Positions 18,941-28,472 of a DNA stretch of 38,747 bases are shown here, piece after piece. Below the pieces are notes generated by a model. It was not told where the DNA came from. It saw only the letters and a list, made by a program, of their open reading frames with translations, and searched no databases. This DNA comes from Neonectria sp. B-13 (lineage: Eukaryota; Ascomycota; Sordariomycetes; Hypocreales; Nectriaceae), in contig NOKP01000030.1 in assembly GCA_002682825.1 (NCBI GenBank), positions 34,149 through 72,895 on the forward strand, read 5' to 3'. How positions within the stretch are numbered: the stretch's first letter is position 1; each line of letters begins with the position of its first letter. A program made the position numbers and the translations under genes.

Positions 18941-19525
18941 CTAGTCAGCGCCAGATTCCCAACTTGCCTGATTCGAATCAACGTCGCAGCCATCTCTTTC
19001 TAGCTGCAACTGAGCCACCAGGGTCAAGATGTATTGCATCATCTTCTCTTCATTCGACCCCAATCTCAAGTTGTAGATCTCCCGGCGTTGCCGGGCCGGG
19101 TATCGTAGAACTCGAAAGATAAAGCAAATAAACCTTTTCCATACTGAGACGTATCTCTTCAAGCATGATACAACCCGGAATGCATGTGACCAGAAGACGT
19201 CTTTTGAATATGTATTCAACCAGCAGCGGGACGTGTACGATGGACGAGCCAGTGCGGCCCTTGCCCGATCGAACATGAGGTCGACGCCCTGTAGTATAAT
19301 ACGCAGCTGGGCTTCAGCATCAGCAGAGCTCCAAAATGGAGTCCCCTTCCATTGGCCTAGCAAATAGTCTTCGCCCTTCGCCGGACCCGGTTGCCGTGCC
19401 GATGCGGCAATGATGTCGAGCGGTCAATTGTGGGACAGCTTTGGCCAGCCAGTATGCTGGAGCCACGGAGTCGTCTCGGTCTTCAGGCAGAGTACATTCG
19501 AACACCATTTTCACAATAGTTGGTC
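18941..19525 (-). pseudogene. Second OrsD-family relic, opposite strand to the first
   Basis: Minus strand encodes TPWLQHTGWPKLSHN, an in-frame TGA, PLDIIAASARQPGPAKGEDY, GQWKGTPFWSSADAEAQLRI, LQGVDLMFDRARAALA, YVSVWKRFICFIFRVLRYPA and IYNLRLGSNEEKMMQYIL. This lines up with SIWLERTQWHAMF, QKISCLMGAIDVMFDRCEET and YRYLWRRFIAFIFRAFRMTE of the plus-strand relic at 17.35-17.87 kb. Only the middle domain remains, no OrsD fingers and no later part. The TGA falls where CGA (Arg) is plausible. Confidence 0.65.
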
Positions 19526-19622
19526 GTTTTATTGGACGGGCTGTTTGCGGTGTTGCATAACTGAAGATGATGGAACTTCCAAAGTCAATGAAGCCACACG
19601 GTCGCAATCAACAGACACGTAG

Positions 19623-19643
19623 AACGCGCGTTCTGCGCGCGTT
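19623..19643. repeat. GC-only hairpin
   Basis: Arms AACGCGCG and CGCGCGTT around the loop TTCTG. Confidence 0.7.
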
Positions 19644-19817
19644 AACTCTGTTCTTGGAAGTTAAAACTGAAATTGATGTAACGTGGTCTTCAGCTGCTAT
19701 GCCAAAGTTGTCAAGACTCGTGTACGGCAAATGAAGATGGACAAGGGAAGCAGCCAATCAGGAGGCTACTCTCCACTTTGCCATGAAAAATGGGCCGGGG
19801 CCCTTATATTGAGAGTT

Positions 19818-19894
19818 CTCTTTCAAGTGAAAGAGGATTACAGGGGTGCTAGGCCAATCAAGATGCGTAAAAGTCCACTTTCAGTGAAAGTGGA
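19818..19894. repeat. Two nearby palindromes with a common core
   Basis: CTCTTTCA-AG-TGAAAGAG at 19818-19835 and TCCACTTTCA-G-TGAAAGTGGA at 19874-19894, both perfect. They share CTTTCA/TGAAAG. Two CCAATCA words flank them (about 19755 and 19854). They lie 70-140 bp before the first ATG of the Harbinger transposase relic. Confidence 0.85.
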
Positions 19895-19961
19895 AGGTGC
19901 GATAGGGAGCGTAGGGATGTAGAGTATAGTGTCATTAGTATTCCATTAGCTTATCCAGCCG

Positions 19962-20789
19962 ATGAACGTTTTACGTACTAAATTTGTTTATCAACTAAAG
20001 CCCAAAGACCTGTGCCCTCTTCTTGAATTGCAGCCTAAATACTGTCATTTCAACGGGGCTGTAGGCGCCATTGATAGAACGTATGTAATGGCCTTCATCC
20101 CAGTCCATAAGCAAAGGAGGTTTTTTGGGAAGAAGAAGGTGGTCATCTAGAACGTACTTGCAGCCGTTGACTTTGAGGGACGCTTTTTGTATGTGCTTAC
20201 TGGCGCAGAGGGGTCGATTAATGACTCTGCCCTAATCAGGATTGCATTGTCAGCCGATCTGACGATTCTACATAGCCACTTCTACCTTACTGATATAGGC
20301 TTTGGGTCTTAGAAGGGACTAATGATACCATTTCCAAGGACATTGTACTACATATCTGACTGGAGAGAGGCTGAATGAGACCCAGGAACAAAGGAGAAGT
20401 ATTACAACCTGCAGCATGCCCGGCTTCGGTGCATCATGGAGACCACCTTTGGGATTCTAAAGCAGCAGTAGAAGATCATCCGTAGTAGCTCTGCTGAATA
20501 CGCATTTAGTGACCAGATCATGATTGTATATGCAGTAATAGGGCTACATAACTTCATATTGATGGGCGGGAAAGAGCCAGAGCTACTGCTGCGAGAGGAA
20601 CACTAGTTGCTCTCATCGGAGGAGTGCAGGGAGCTCAGGGAGGCAGTACAGCGAGCGGATCGCAATGTACTAACGCACACGGGTAAGGAGCTCAGAGATA
20701 AAATAGTCAGCTAGCTTTAGGATGACCTTAAGGCACAAGAATAACGCTATAAGGTTGTAATGTTAATGAAGGTGGAAGGTTGGGGTTGA
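19962..20789 (+). pseudogene. PIF/Harbinger-type DDE transposase with many in-frame stops
   Basis: One unbroken reading register from ATG 19962 to a TGA at 20787-20789 (275 codons) holds a complete-looking Harbinger catalytic region: FNGAVGAIDRTYVMAFIPVH (first Asp), NVLAAVDFEGRFLYVLTGAE, GSINDSALI, HFYLTDIGFGS (second Asp), GLMIPFPRTLYYISDWREAE, KYYNLQHARLRCIMETTFGI (Glu). No indel is needed, but eight stops interrupt it (six TAG, one TGA, one TAA). They stand where Gln or Trp is expected (VVI-stop-NVLAA, LKQQ-stop-KIIRS, IVS-stop-L-stop-DDLK) or where CGA is expected. Dead, but only by point transitions. The N-terminal region before PKYCHFNG is short. Confidence 0.8.
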
Positions 20790-21320
20790 AAGCGAGGGAT
20801 TGCAGTAGCCTAGTTGTTGTACAGCTGTTTTTTTTTTAAAAAAAGCCAGCAAGGGGGCTGTAATGTACATATGGGCATAGGTATGTAGGGCCTACCTATC
20901 TCTAGCCATCTTTCTTACTGTTATTATTATAGTAAATCATGGAATTAATTGCATTAGACTATATAACAGTGCCTACTTACACCAGCCGCCCATAGCAACT
21001 ATGATCATATGACCCCCCTCACAATAACCCTACTACTACAATGCAGCTACAATTGCACATTACAACCTCTATTATATTACAACTCTAGTAATACAACTTC
21101 CTTCCTACCTAGCTGCCCCAAAGTTACTATCAACCCAGGCCATTTTCACTTCCTTTGTCTTCAAAGAGTTCCAAACGATTGCATTCTTAGTATCCTATTG
21201 TAGCTAGGAAACGACCTACAGTAAGGCGCTCATACCCCGTTCTTCTAGCACCTCAAAGCAGTCACTAATCGCGGTTCTTAGCTCCTCGTGGCTCTTGAGC
21301 CCAGTGACGATATCATGCCT
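20790..21320. other. Middle spacer of the Harbinger element between convergent ORFs
   Basis: AT-rich, with a T9/A7 hairpin-like run (20828-20845) and 'ggtatgtagggcctacct'. Both element frames converge on it. No gene. Confidence 0.5.
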
Positions 21321-22373
21321 CTAAGTGCTCGGCTGCAGAAGTAGGTCCTTCATGTCATCGAAGGTAACGTTATTCTGCTTCCTCCTCTTTATCGGCGACC
21401 TGCTGTGCGTAGCCCTAGCGCTGCTCGTGTTGCCGGTGATCTGACTCGAAGCAGGGCGTTTTCTGGCTGCCTGTGAAGCTGGCCCTGTTGCCTGAGATGA
21501 CCCTGTTGCCTGAGATGACCCTGTTGCCTGAGATGGCCCTGTTGCCTGAGATGGCCCTGCTTCCTGAGATGGAGCAGGTGCGTGAGAGGGCCCGGCTTCC
21601 TGAAGTGAGTCATCGCTAGCTTCCTCGGCTATGACTTCGATCTGTGAGTCTAAGTGTTGATTTCCCCTGCTCTGGCTATGGGTCACATCCCAGTGGTCAT
21701 CCTCGTTATCTCTATTATCATTACTGCTCTTACCAGCAGCTTTAAGGGCAGGGAGGCTATGGGTAATGATGAGATCATCAGGATCAGCATCACTAACTAT
21801 TGAGCCCTCAGTTGACATATCCTCTTGATTTTCTAGATCTTGGAGCCTTTTGAGGCCTGCGGTATCGCCTGCTGGGATGATCATCTCGTCGACAGAAAGG
21901 TCATTAGAAAAGATCTTATGCTATAAGTCGACCATGATTTTAGCACTGACTAGCAGACCATTACGGTAACATTGAAGGGCAAGTAACCCATATTTCCTAA
22001 TGAATCCTTTAAGGTTATCAGCGCTCATTGACAGTTTCTCAGTCTTCTCATTGTACTCAGTGCCAGATGTCTCCATCATCGCTCAGAATACCCACTAGAA
22101 ATCACGAAAAAGCCAATACCTGCTCTCAAGCACCTTTGTGGTCTACATGGCCCTGGGAAACTCCACCTTAAAGGCAGGAATGAAGCTCTCAAGCAAGAGT
22201 TTGATGATCGCATTCTTCTTGCTTTAAAGCTTGCCATCACGCCGGGCTTCTAGTAAGTGGGGAAGGAAGAAGAGTTTCTGAGCCTCTGACCACCTCCAAC
22301 CTCGTAGGTTCGTCATCGTAGCCTGAGGCAGCCGCTGGCTCTGAGTCGGCTGCTGAGACCGCGTTTGCGGCAT
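21321..22373 (-). pseudogene. Second Harbinger ORF (Myb/SANT-like DNA-binding protein), stop-ridden
   Basis: From the ATG at 22373 (MPQTRSQQPTQSQ) the minus strand has a Myb/SANT-like start, LRGWRWSEAQKLFFLPHLLE, and continues in a single register to 21321 through five in-frame stops: after RRDGKL (TAA), PRAM (TAG), LFRDF (TAG), WVF (TGA) and MVDL (TAG). The second half is open for 187 codons. It is acidic, then Ser/Ala/Pro/Gln-rich with 18-bp tandem repeats (SQATGP-type), and ends in a basic SPIKRRKQ and DDMKDLLLQPST. PIF/Harbinger elements usually carry a transposase and a Myb-like ORF, here convergent. Inactive. Confidence 0.7.
21481..21592 (-). repeat. 18-bp tandem repeats coding S-Q-A-T-G-P/S
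   Basis: About five to six copies of an 18-base unit with the core 'cctgttgcctgagatg' (plus strand). The outer copies are diverged. Confidence 0.8.
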
Positions 22374-23461
22374 CTTGACTGACTGTTCTCTAGCCACAGG
22401 CTGATATCTTATACAACGGGCAGTATCATCGGTCGCAAAAGCAGCCCTGTTGTCGTCGAAAGCTGTGATGTTCCAGATCACCCCCGCAGCCCGGGGCGGG
22501 GTGCGACGGGGTGGATGAGGCTAACGGGGGCGGCCGGGTGCCCAGAAAGGGAAAGGTCGGCTTGGAACGCATGTGGGACGGTACAAGATGGAAGTCACAC
22601 TAAAATTATGCAGCAGAGGTATCCCTAAATGTCAAATGCCAATTTTGACCAGCGCTCCCGATCACAGCCTAAGGGCCCATGCGCAGCCGCCGCGTGCCAC
22701 CTAAGTTCGGGGCCCCACCTTGTTGTTAAAGCATAACAAGCAAGGGCTGGAATGGCGACCATGCAGAGGGCCAAGAGCTAGTTTGTTTCCACAACACGAG
22801 TCTATGACATGGATTGTGAGACTTGGCTGATCAGTGTTTAAGACTCCAAAGTCACCAAGAGGAGTGCGGGAGAAGTAGCTCTATTACGCGTGAGAATTCG
22901 GAGGCTGAAAATCAAAGCAAAGGCTTAAACCTACTCTTAAAGTATCTGTTCCAGCAAGTATTGTGTTTCTGTCAACCCACTCACTCCTTATCAAATGTTA
23001 GCCTCTCATCCATACATCATTATGGCATTTCCCGCCTAGCATCGATGATGACCTGCCGCATCAAACCAGCCGCACCCCTAGCGCCAGGACCCCTGTTTTC
23101 AGCTGCCCGCAAGGCAGGTTGTAAGTCGATCTAGGGCAATCTAGATTCGACCACGAGGGTGCCTCCTTTTGGAGCTAGCCGTATTGCCGTCTAGCCGTGT
23201 TGCTTCTTTTTCCATAGCGTTGCGTTGGCGTCTGGGGTTGTTTGAAGGGAAGGGCAGGGCTGTGGCGGATAAAACTTGCTATGACCTGGCCTTCTTGCAG
23301 CCCTTGTTCCTGTTGTCTTGTCGTTTCTCCTTCTTGCTGTCTTTCTTTTCAGTGGATTGCGCCTGGTTTGCAAAGCCCCTCATCTACCTCTCAGTGCTGT
23401 GCGCAAACGTTGAAAAAGCAAAAGCAACTCGACGACAACGACACCATCATCATCAACTAAC
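22374..23461. other. Intergenic upstream of the MARVEL gene
   Basis: 22480-22545 is very G-rich (possible outer edge of the Harbinger element). A near-palindrome GTCGATCTAG ... CTAGATTCGAC lies at about 23126-23150. The last 100 bases before 23462 (gcaaaagcaactcgacgacaacgacacc...) look like a CA-rich 5' leader. Open frames here are not convincing. Confidence 0.5.
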
Positions 23462-24680
23462 ATGAACAACAACAGCAACAACAACGAGGCCACCATCGCC
23501 ATGGTTGAAAACACTGTCCGCCCAAAAGGGAGGGAGCACTTCCCCAATTACCCCCCACACTTCATCGTCCTTCGCATCTTCCAGTTCGCCTTCAGCATCA
23601 TCCTCCTCGCCATCCTCTCCTTAACGCTCTATTACTTCGCTTTCCAGGGCAACTGCCTGATGCTCTTTACCGTGAGTTTCTACCGGCCCATTGCAACATG
23701 AAACCGAGCAGAGCTTGCTGCCAAAGTCGCAGAAACTTCACCAAATAAAACCTCAGCGTATTAACAGCGTTGTCTCCCTCCATAGGCTGTCGCTACCTTC
23801 ATTACCACCCTCTGGATTATCCTTGCCTACTCGCGCGTGCCTCAGCTTTATAACTACTGGGCCGTCCTCGCCTTGGACATCTTCCTCCTCCTCTTCTGGC
23901 TTATCTCCTTTGCCCTTCTTGCGTCCCAGACAGCCTACTTCTGGAGTTACTCTAGCTATTACGCTTACTACTACTACGGATACTCGTCTGAAGAAGTCCT
24001 AGCCTTCGCAGCCATCCTCGCCACTGCTTCTAGTTTGGGTGCTCTTGAGTTGTAAGTCATGTCAATCCCCGCTTAGATGTTTTGCTTGAGCACTGACGGA
24101 CTTCCTTTCTTGCAGTCTGTTCTTCGTCATCTCCCTTGTCATCCACAGCATCGCCATCTTCCGTCACCGCGGCACCGGGCTTCACAGTGAACCCGTGAGC
24201 CTCGGCACCTCTCCGCTGACGGCCCAGGCCCAGACGCAGCCCCAGACACAGCCTCAGATGCCACACCAGATGCAAACCCAAATACAGCCCCAGGGAACGA
24301 CCAACTATCAAGCCATTGCGCAGTTCGAGCTTCCCGTCGGCCAGAACGACTTCAACCCAATCTCGCCAGTGCAGGGCTTTCCGCCTCAGCAGTACTCTCC
24401 TGAAAAGCAAATAGCCTCCATGTCTCCCCAAGCTCCTCTCCAGGCCCATCCCCATTACTTCTCAATTCAAGGCCAGCAGCAGCAGCAACAGGTTCCTCCC
24501 CAGTTCTATACCCAGCCTCCGCCAACTGGCGGCTACTTCGCCCAGCAGCCTTCCATGGTCCAGCAAACACCTCCTCCACCTCCGCAGGCCACATACCAGC
24601 CTCCCGCCTACGGACAGCCTCCTCAGAGTCCCCCCCGGGAGAGGAACCGGGAGATTATAGGGGCCGAACTGGCGGGCTAG
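23462..24680 (+). CDS. MARVEL-domain membrane protein, three exons (23462-23671, 23786-24051, 24116-24680), 346 residues
   Basis: Exon 1 ends at a GTGAGT donor (23672), phase 0. Intron 1 is 114 bp, ending CCATAG. Intron 2 is 64 bp (GTAAGT ... CTGAC ... TTGCAG) and splits a codon to give ALEFLFFVI. The product has four hydrophobic segments: FIVLRIFQFAFSIILLAILS (about residues 34-56), ATFITTLWIILAYS (72-86), LALDIFLLLFWLISFALLAS (98-117) and ATASSLGALEFLFFVISLV (about 148-170). This is the M-A-R-V-E-L four-helix pattern, starting HFIVLRIFQF. A cytoplasmic tail of about 170 residues is Gln/Pro-rich (QPQTQPQM, QQQQQQ, PPPPPQATYQPPAYGQPP). Fungal MARVEL proteins act in plasma-membrane organisation or endocytosis. 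Its last four codons, stop and 3' flank lie in the repeat shared with 7815-7957. A second Met at codon 14 (MVENTV) is an alternative start. Confidence 0.85.
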
Positions 24681-24806
24681 CGTTGGCTTAGGGCCAGGCC
24701 CCAGGGCCCGGCCAGCCATACTTCCCTTGAGGAGGGAGGGAGGGGGGTTAATTGAACAGTCAGGCATAGAGCAGGCAGGCAGGCAGGCAGGATGGGAAGG
24801 GAAGGC
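24668..24806 (-). repeat. Dispersed repeat, copy B, overlapping the MARVEL stop codon
   Basis: Reverse complement of the 7815-7957 sequence: gaactggcgggctag, gggccaggccccagggccc, gaggagggagggaggggggttaattg and a (GGCA)5 run at 24773-24792. The stop codon (24678-24680) is inside the repeat. Confidence 0.75.
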
Positions 24807-25417
24807 AGGGCTCTAATCGATGAAAACAGTTTACATCTCTTTTTCTATTATCTTCTTTCTCTATCGCCCTCACTTGCTCACTTGCTCGCTTGACCCTATC
24901 CCTCCTACCCTACCTATGTACGTGTATTATTCACCAAGCGTCACCATGATGTTGTGCGCTCACGGTACAGATGTTGTGCAACGAGCATTTCTCCTCTGGT
25001 TAGCTATCTCACCTCGCACAAACCGAATCTTGCTTAACTTAACTTTAGTATAACCTTAGAACCAAAGAGTGATATTATTCCTTAGTAATATATTTCTAGA
25101 TCTGGTTACATAAATTACACTACTTTACTTTATTATAAATATTCAAATATTCTATATTATATCGGTTGATTACTACAATCTCTCCTCCATATGGACAACA
25201 GCCAGGATTACTATAATAGACTACTTAATATTTCTCACGCCTCTGACTACATCACTTTCCTTCACGACCACTATAAGGCATCCCTATTTGTTGCGACAGA
25301 CCGGAACGTGTATCCTCCCTTTTCCTTCCGGATTCACTGAATACCCCGTTTATACAAGGTTAATCCCTCCTGAGCGGTAACTGCTTCTGGGGTCTCAGTT
25401 GTCGGCCACCTCACCGC
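24807..25417. other. AT-rich intergenic with one 49-codon frame
   Basis: 25060-25190 is AT-rich. A frame at 25191-25340 starts MDNSQDYYNRLLNISHASDY and has ordinary composition, but it is short, ends 80 bp before the hAT insertion, and resembles nothing I know. It could be a cut N-terminus of a mobile-element protein. Confidence 0.35.
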
Positions 25418-26087
25418 CAGCGCTGCCGCCAAGTCAAGTTGGCTTAAGCAAGTCGGCCGAAAAAGCTTCCAAGCCGAGTCAAGTTGAGCATCTTGCCGAG
25501 CCGAGTTGAGTCAAGTTTGAAGCTATCACGACTTGATAAAAGTGGATCTAAGTCGGATTTGTGGTGTTTTGGTGTTATTATAATTAGATCATGAAGCCTT
25601 AGTGGGTTGTAGATGGGGAAATCGGCCTTTTTGGGTGTTTTGGACCGGATTACCCCCTAGAACAATAGAATATTCCGCACCGACCGAGTGTAATTTCGCC
25701 TAAAACAACAGATTCAGCCCCTTTTACCTGCGATAAAATCGTCAATTGACTCGCTGTTGCTATTGCTGTTGCTGTTGTTGCTCTCCGTTGCCTTCTGCCT
25801 CTCTGCCGCTCTTGCTCTCGGTCAGTTGTTACCAATTGAAGCTATTCACAAGCTGACCGCTAACAGGACGCTTAAAATGACGCCGCTCGCGACCCCTTCG
25901 CCCTTTGAGACCCCGATGAATACCCCGTCGAGTACCCCGTTGGCTTTCGCGATGTTGCGGCGCGGCCGGCAACGCTCCGTCGCCCTACAGCTTGACGAGA
26001 TCTCTCGTGCCGGCAACCTTCATGTTGACTGTATCGGGGACCTCCCACGCGTCGTCGTCAAAGGCCGGTCTTTCGTGATGGAAGAGT
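25418..26087 (+). mobile_element. hAT element copy 1, interrupted by the assembly gap
   Basis: 670 bp colinear without indels with 37837-38506, about 10 substitutions noticed. The likely terminus is CAGCGCTGCCGCC at 25418; the sequence outside (ctcaccgc) differs from copy 2, as for independent insertions. Many subterminal GAGTCAAGTT/GAGTTGAGTC words. The coding part starts at ATG 25877 (MTPLATPSPFETPMNTPSST) and runs into the Ns. Confidence 0.75.
25877..26087 (+). CDS. hAT transposase N-terminus, partial, copy 1
   Basis: ATG at 25877 in CTTAAAATGACG. Pro/Thr-rich start then FAMLRRGRQRSVALQLDEIS and DLPRVVVKGRSFVMEE, stopping at the gap. The frame is also open upstream (Leu-rich) but without an ATG. 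In the other copy it continues into a BED-like finger. State of the rest unknown. Confidence 0.6.
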
Positions 26088-26187
26088 NNNNNNNNNNNNN
26101 NNNNNNNNNNNNNNNNNNNNNNNNNNNNNNNNNNNNNNNNNNNNNNNNNNNNNNNNNNNNNNNNNNNNNNNNNNNNNNNNNNNNNNN
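26088..26187. other. Assembly gap (100 Ns)
   Basis: Exactly 100 N, the usual filler for a gap of unknown size. It falls inside a repeated hAT element, a typical place for an assembly to break. Sequence on its right does not continue copy 2, so the true distance and even the join are uncertain. Confidence 0.95.
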
Positions 26188-28022
26188 GTGGAAGGGGCGT
26201 TGCTGACCAACCTCCCTCCAGCCCCGGCGCGAGCCATTACCTCAGCTTACGGAATCATCGCTAGCAGCGGGCTTGGTTGCCACATCCCAGACAAGCGTAG
26301 CACGGGCCGACGCTTTGTCGCCATCCAATCACTACGCAACACTTTGAAGTGGTTATAGAAGTCGGAAAGGTTCTCCCGCGCTGTGCAGTCGAGATCCGAC
26401 GCTCTGCGTGGCCAGTTCGAGCCCTAATTGATGCGCGTAAGCTTACGTTTAAATTCGGACACCGCTGTGGCCATGGCCATGTATCTAGAGAGAGTTATCC
26501 ATGCAATTGACCAGCACGGCGATGTTAAAATGTCATGCAATTGTGACCAACGCATCGAACTCAAGCCTGAGAGGCAGTGCAGCATCGTGACATGAAACAC
26601 TCTACCTCTAAGGCCTTATCATACGTCTCATATATATATCTAATGACGTCATCTCACAAGCAAAGATATAATGTAACGCGCCAGAGGCTAGCAAAGTAGA
26701 ATACCTACTTAATGGTAGCCCCCTCTCTTGTAAGATAAAATCTCTATCTCGGATAGTCAGACTAATTCCCATCTTAGTTAGCATCTACGCTTTAAATTCT
26801 GGCGGAGCGTGACCGTCCAGGCACTCCTCGGGAGTTAATCAACTTCTAGGGGAGGCGGAGCTCTTCTATTAGCTACGCAATACAGATTGCTCGGCTACCC
26901 TCAAGGAAATAAAGGGTGATATTTAGAGTTTGAGGAGACACGTCGGCTGCAGACAATAATAACAACAGAACGTATTCTCAAGTAGGATACTGCCGACTGA
27001 ACGAACTATGGAATGCAAAAGGCCTGTCGGCTTTATAGTTTAGGACGGGTTGGCGTTCTTTACGTGTGTTTGCCGACGCGGGAGATGAGGCTGGGGCCAA
27101 CCCGAAGGTGCGCGGGCCGAGATAACGCTTTTTTCTCACCAATCGCGTGTGCAGATGCAAAAAGTCATTGGATCCCAACCCGGTCAATGGTTAAGGCATC
27201 AACCGATTACTCCAAGGTTCAGCAGGGGTTCCTGTGCTAGCGCCTTGGCGGCTTTTGTCACCGAGAATGGAAATAAATAGGGCATTAGACCCGACCTAAC
27301 GAGCTCCAATGACATCACCTGACTTCTTTCGCCACGAAGCAATACGTTCCTAGGTTCCTCGGGCCTCTCTTTAGGTACTTTGGCACACTGGACTCTTGCG
27401 ATGCTTTTGGTCTCTCCTCGTTAAACCCAAAACAGCCATTGGTCAATCTTGCTTTCTAGGATGTCCACCCTGCCGAGGCCGCGAAGTTCTCAAGTGTCTC
27501 GGGTGGTGATTCTATCAGTAAAGACGTTCCTCGTTGTCTACAATGTCCCTCTCCGTTGCATGCTCAGCGTTGTCAGTAGGTAGTGGGCATGAATTTCGTT
27601 AATTAAATACTAGAATTTTGTATAGAACTGCCAAGCAATCTTTTTCACGCAATGAGTTCATTGTATTTGGCTGTTTCTCGGCATACCAAGCGGAGTGATT
27701 CATCGCACGCAACAATACGACAGCAACTTTATTGTTTGGAATGACTAATACACTTCATCCCAAGATCTTGCAATCCTCCCCGATCACCCTCAAATTTGAA
27801 CGTTGGGGACAAAGGGGTGGTTAGGAACTGAGTGATCTGGTCCGCCTGCAGCCTTAGAAACTGGCAACCACAAGGTCAAGAACAAGCTTGCACGGCCAAG
27901 TTCGAGGTGCAGGTCCATCTTAAGTTATTGGGGAAAATGGTTTCTAAGCTTGAGCGCTGACTAATAGACATGAGAGTTGCCCTGATGGAAGATGGAGCCT
28001 TGTTCGGGTTGCCATAAGCTAA
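26188..28022. other. No gene recognised
   Basis: About 1.8 kb with many stops in all frames. 26600-26780 (tgtaacgcgccag ... gtaagataaaatctc) has the feel of LTR or other transposon debris, but no partner copy or terminal repeat was found in the window. Nothing else to report. Confidence 0.4.
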
Positions 28023-28352
28023 CTATATGGTAATCATCCTTGCCTGGGGCTGGTGGAGAAGCCAAACAATGGTTGCCCGTTGAGCTTCAGCAGCGTTCTT
28101 AAGCACAGGGTAGATATCGCGTAATGCCGACTCTGGATTCTCGCCAGCATAACTCCAGCGCTGGAAGCGCCCAATAGCATGCTGGTCGATAGTCGCAAAG
28201 TTATGTGCGACGATGACTTTCCAGGCGAATCGGATAGGCGATTTAAACATGTCCTGGCTCCAGAACTTCACCGGAGGCTCTCTGACCTCGACTCCGTTGG
28301 TCGACCAGCGGTCGCAGTCCACTGCATTCTCCCAGGACCACAACAGAGCTCA
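28023..28352 (-). pseudogene. Fragment of an unknown protein, about 108 codons, no ATG
   Basis: Minus-strand frame between a TGA at 28352-28350 and a stop at 28025-28023: LLWSWENAVDCDRW, EVREPPVKFWSQDMFKSPIR, AWKVIVAHNFATIDQHAIGR, SALRDIYPVLKNAAEAQRAT. Codon use and composition look like real protein, but no ATG opens it, so it is a last exon (an AG lies just before CTCTGTTG) or a decayed fragment. It begins 120 bp beyond the stop of the flavoprotein gene on the same strand. Function unknown. Confidence 0.4.
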
Positions 28353-28472
28353 CACAGTATGAATCAAGCACGACGTGCACCTAATTTATAAGCTTAACGA
28401 GTGAACCTGATGCAGATTGTCTATTTCAGAATTCAAAAACGTTATTTACACCTCTATACCATTTACCTTTCT

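Noticed and set aside
19962..20789. In-frame TAG codons as evidence for stop-codon reassignment or readthrough
   Set aside because: TAA and TGA also occur, every stop is one transition from a sensible codon, and host genes nearby use normal stops; RIP-like mutation is simpler.
23169..23465. 98-residue frame directly upstream of the MARVEL gene
   Set aside because: Ends in a CA-rich leader, no similarity, and the downstream gene has a complete start and splice structure.
26600..26790. Possible solo LTR (TGTAACGCG ... TTAGCA)
   Set aside because: No second copy, target duplication or internal retrotransposon coding sequence was found in the window.
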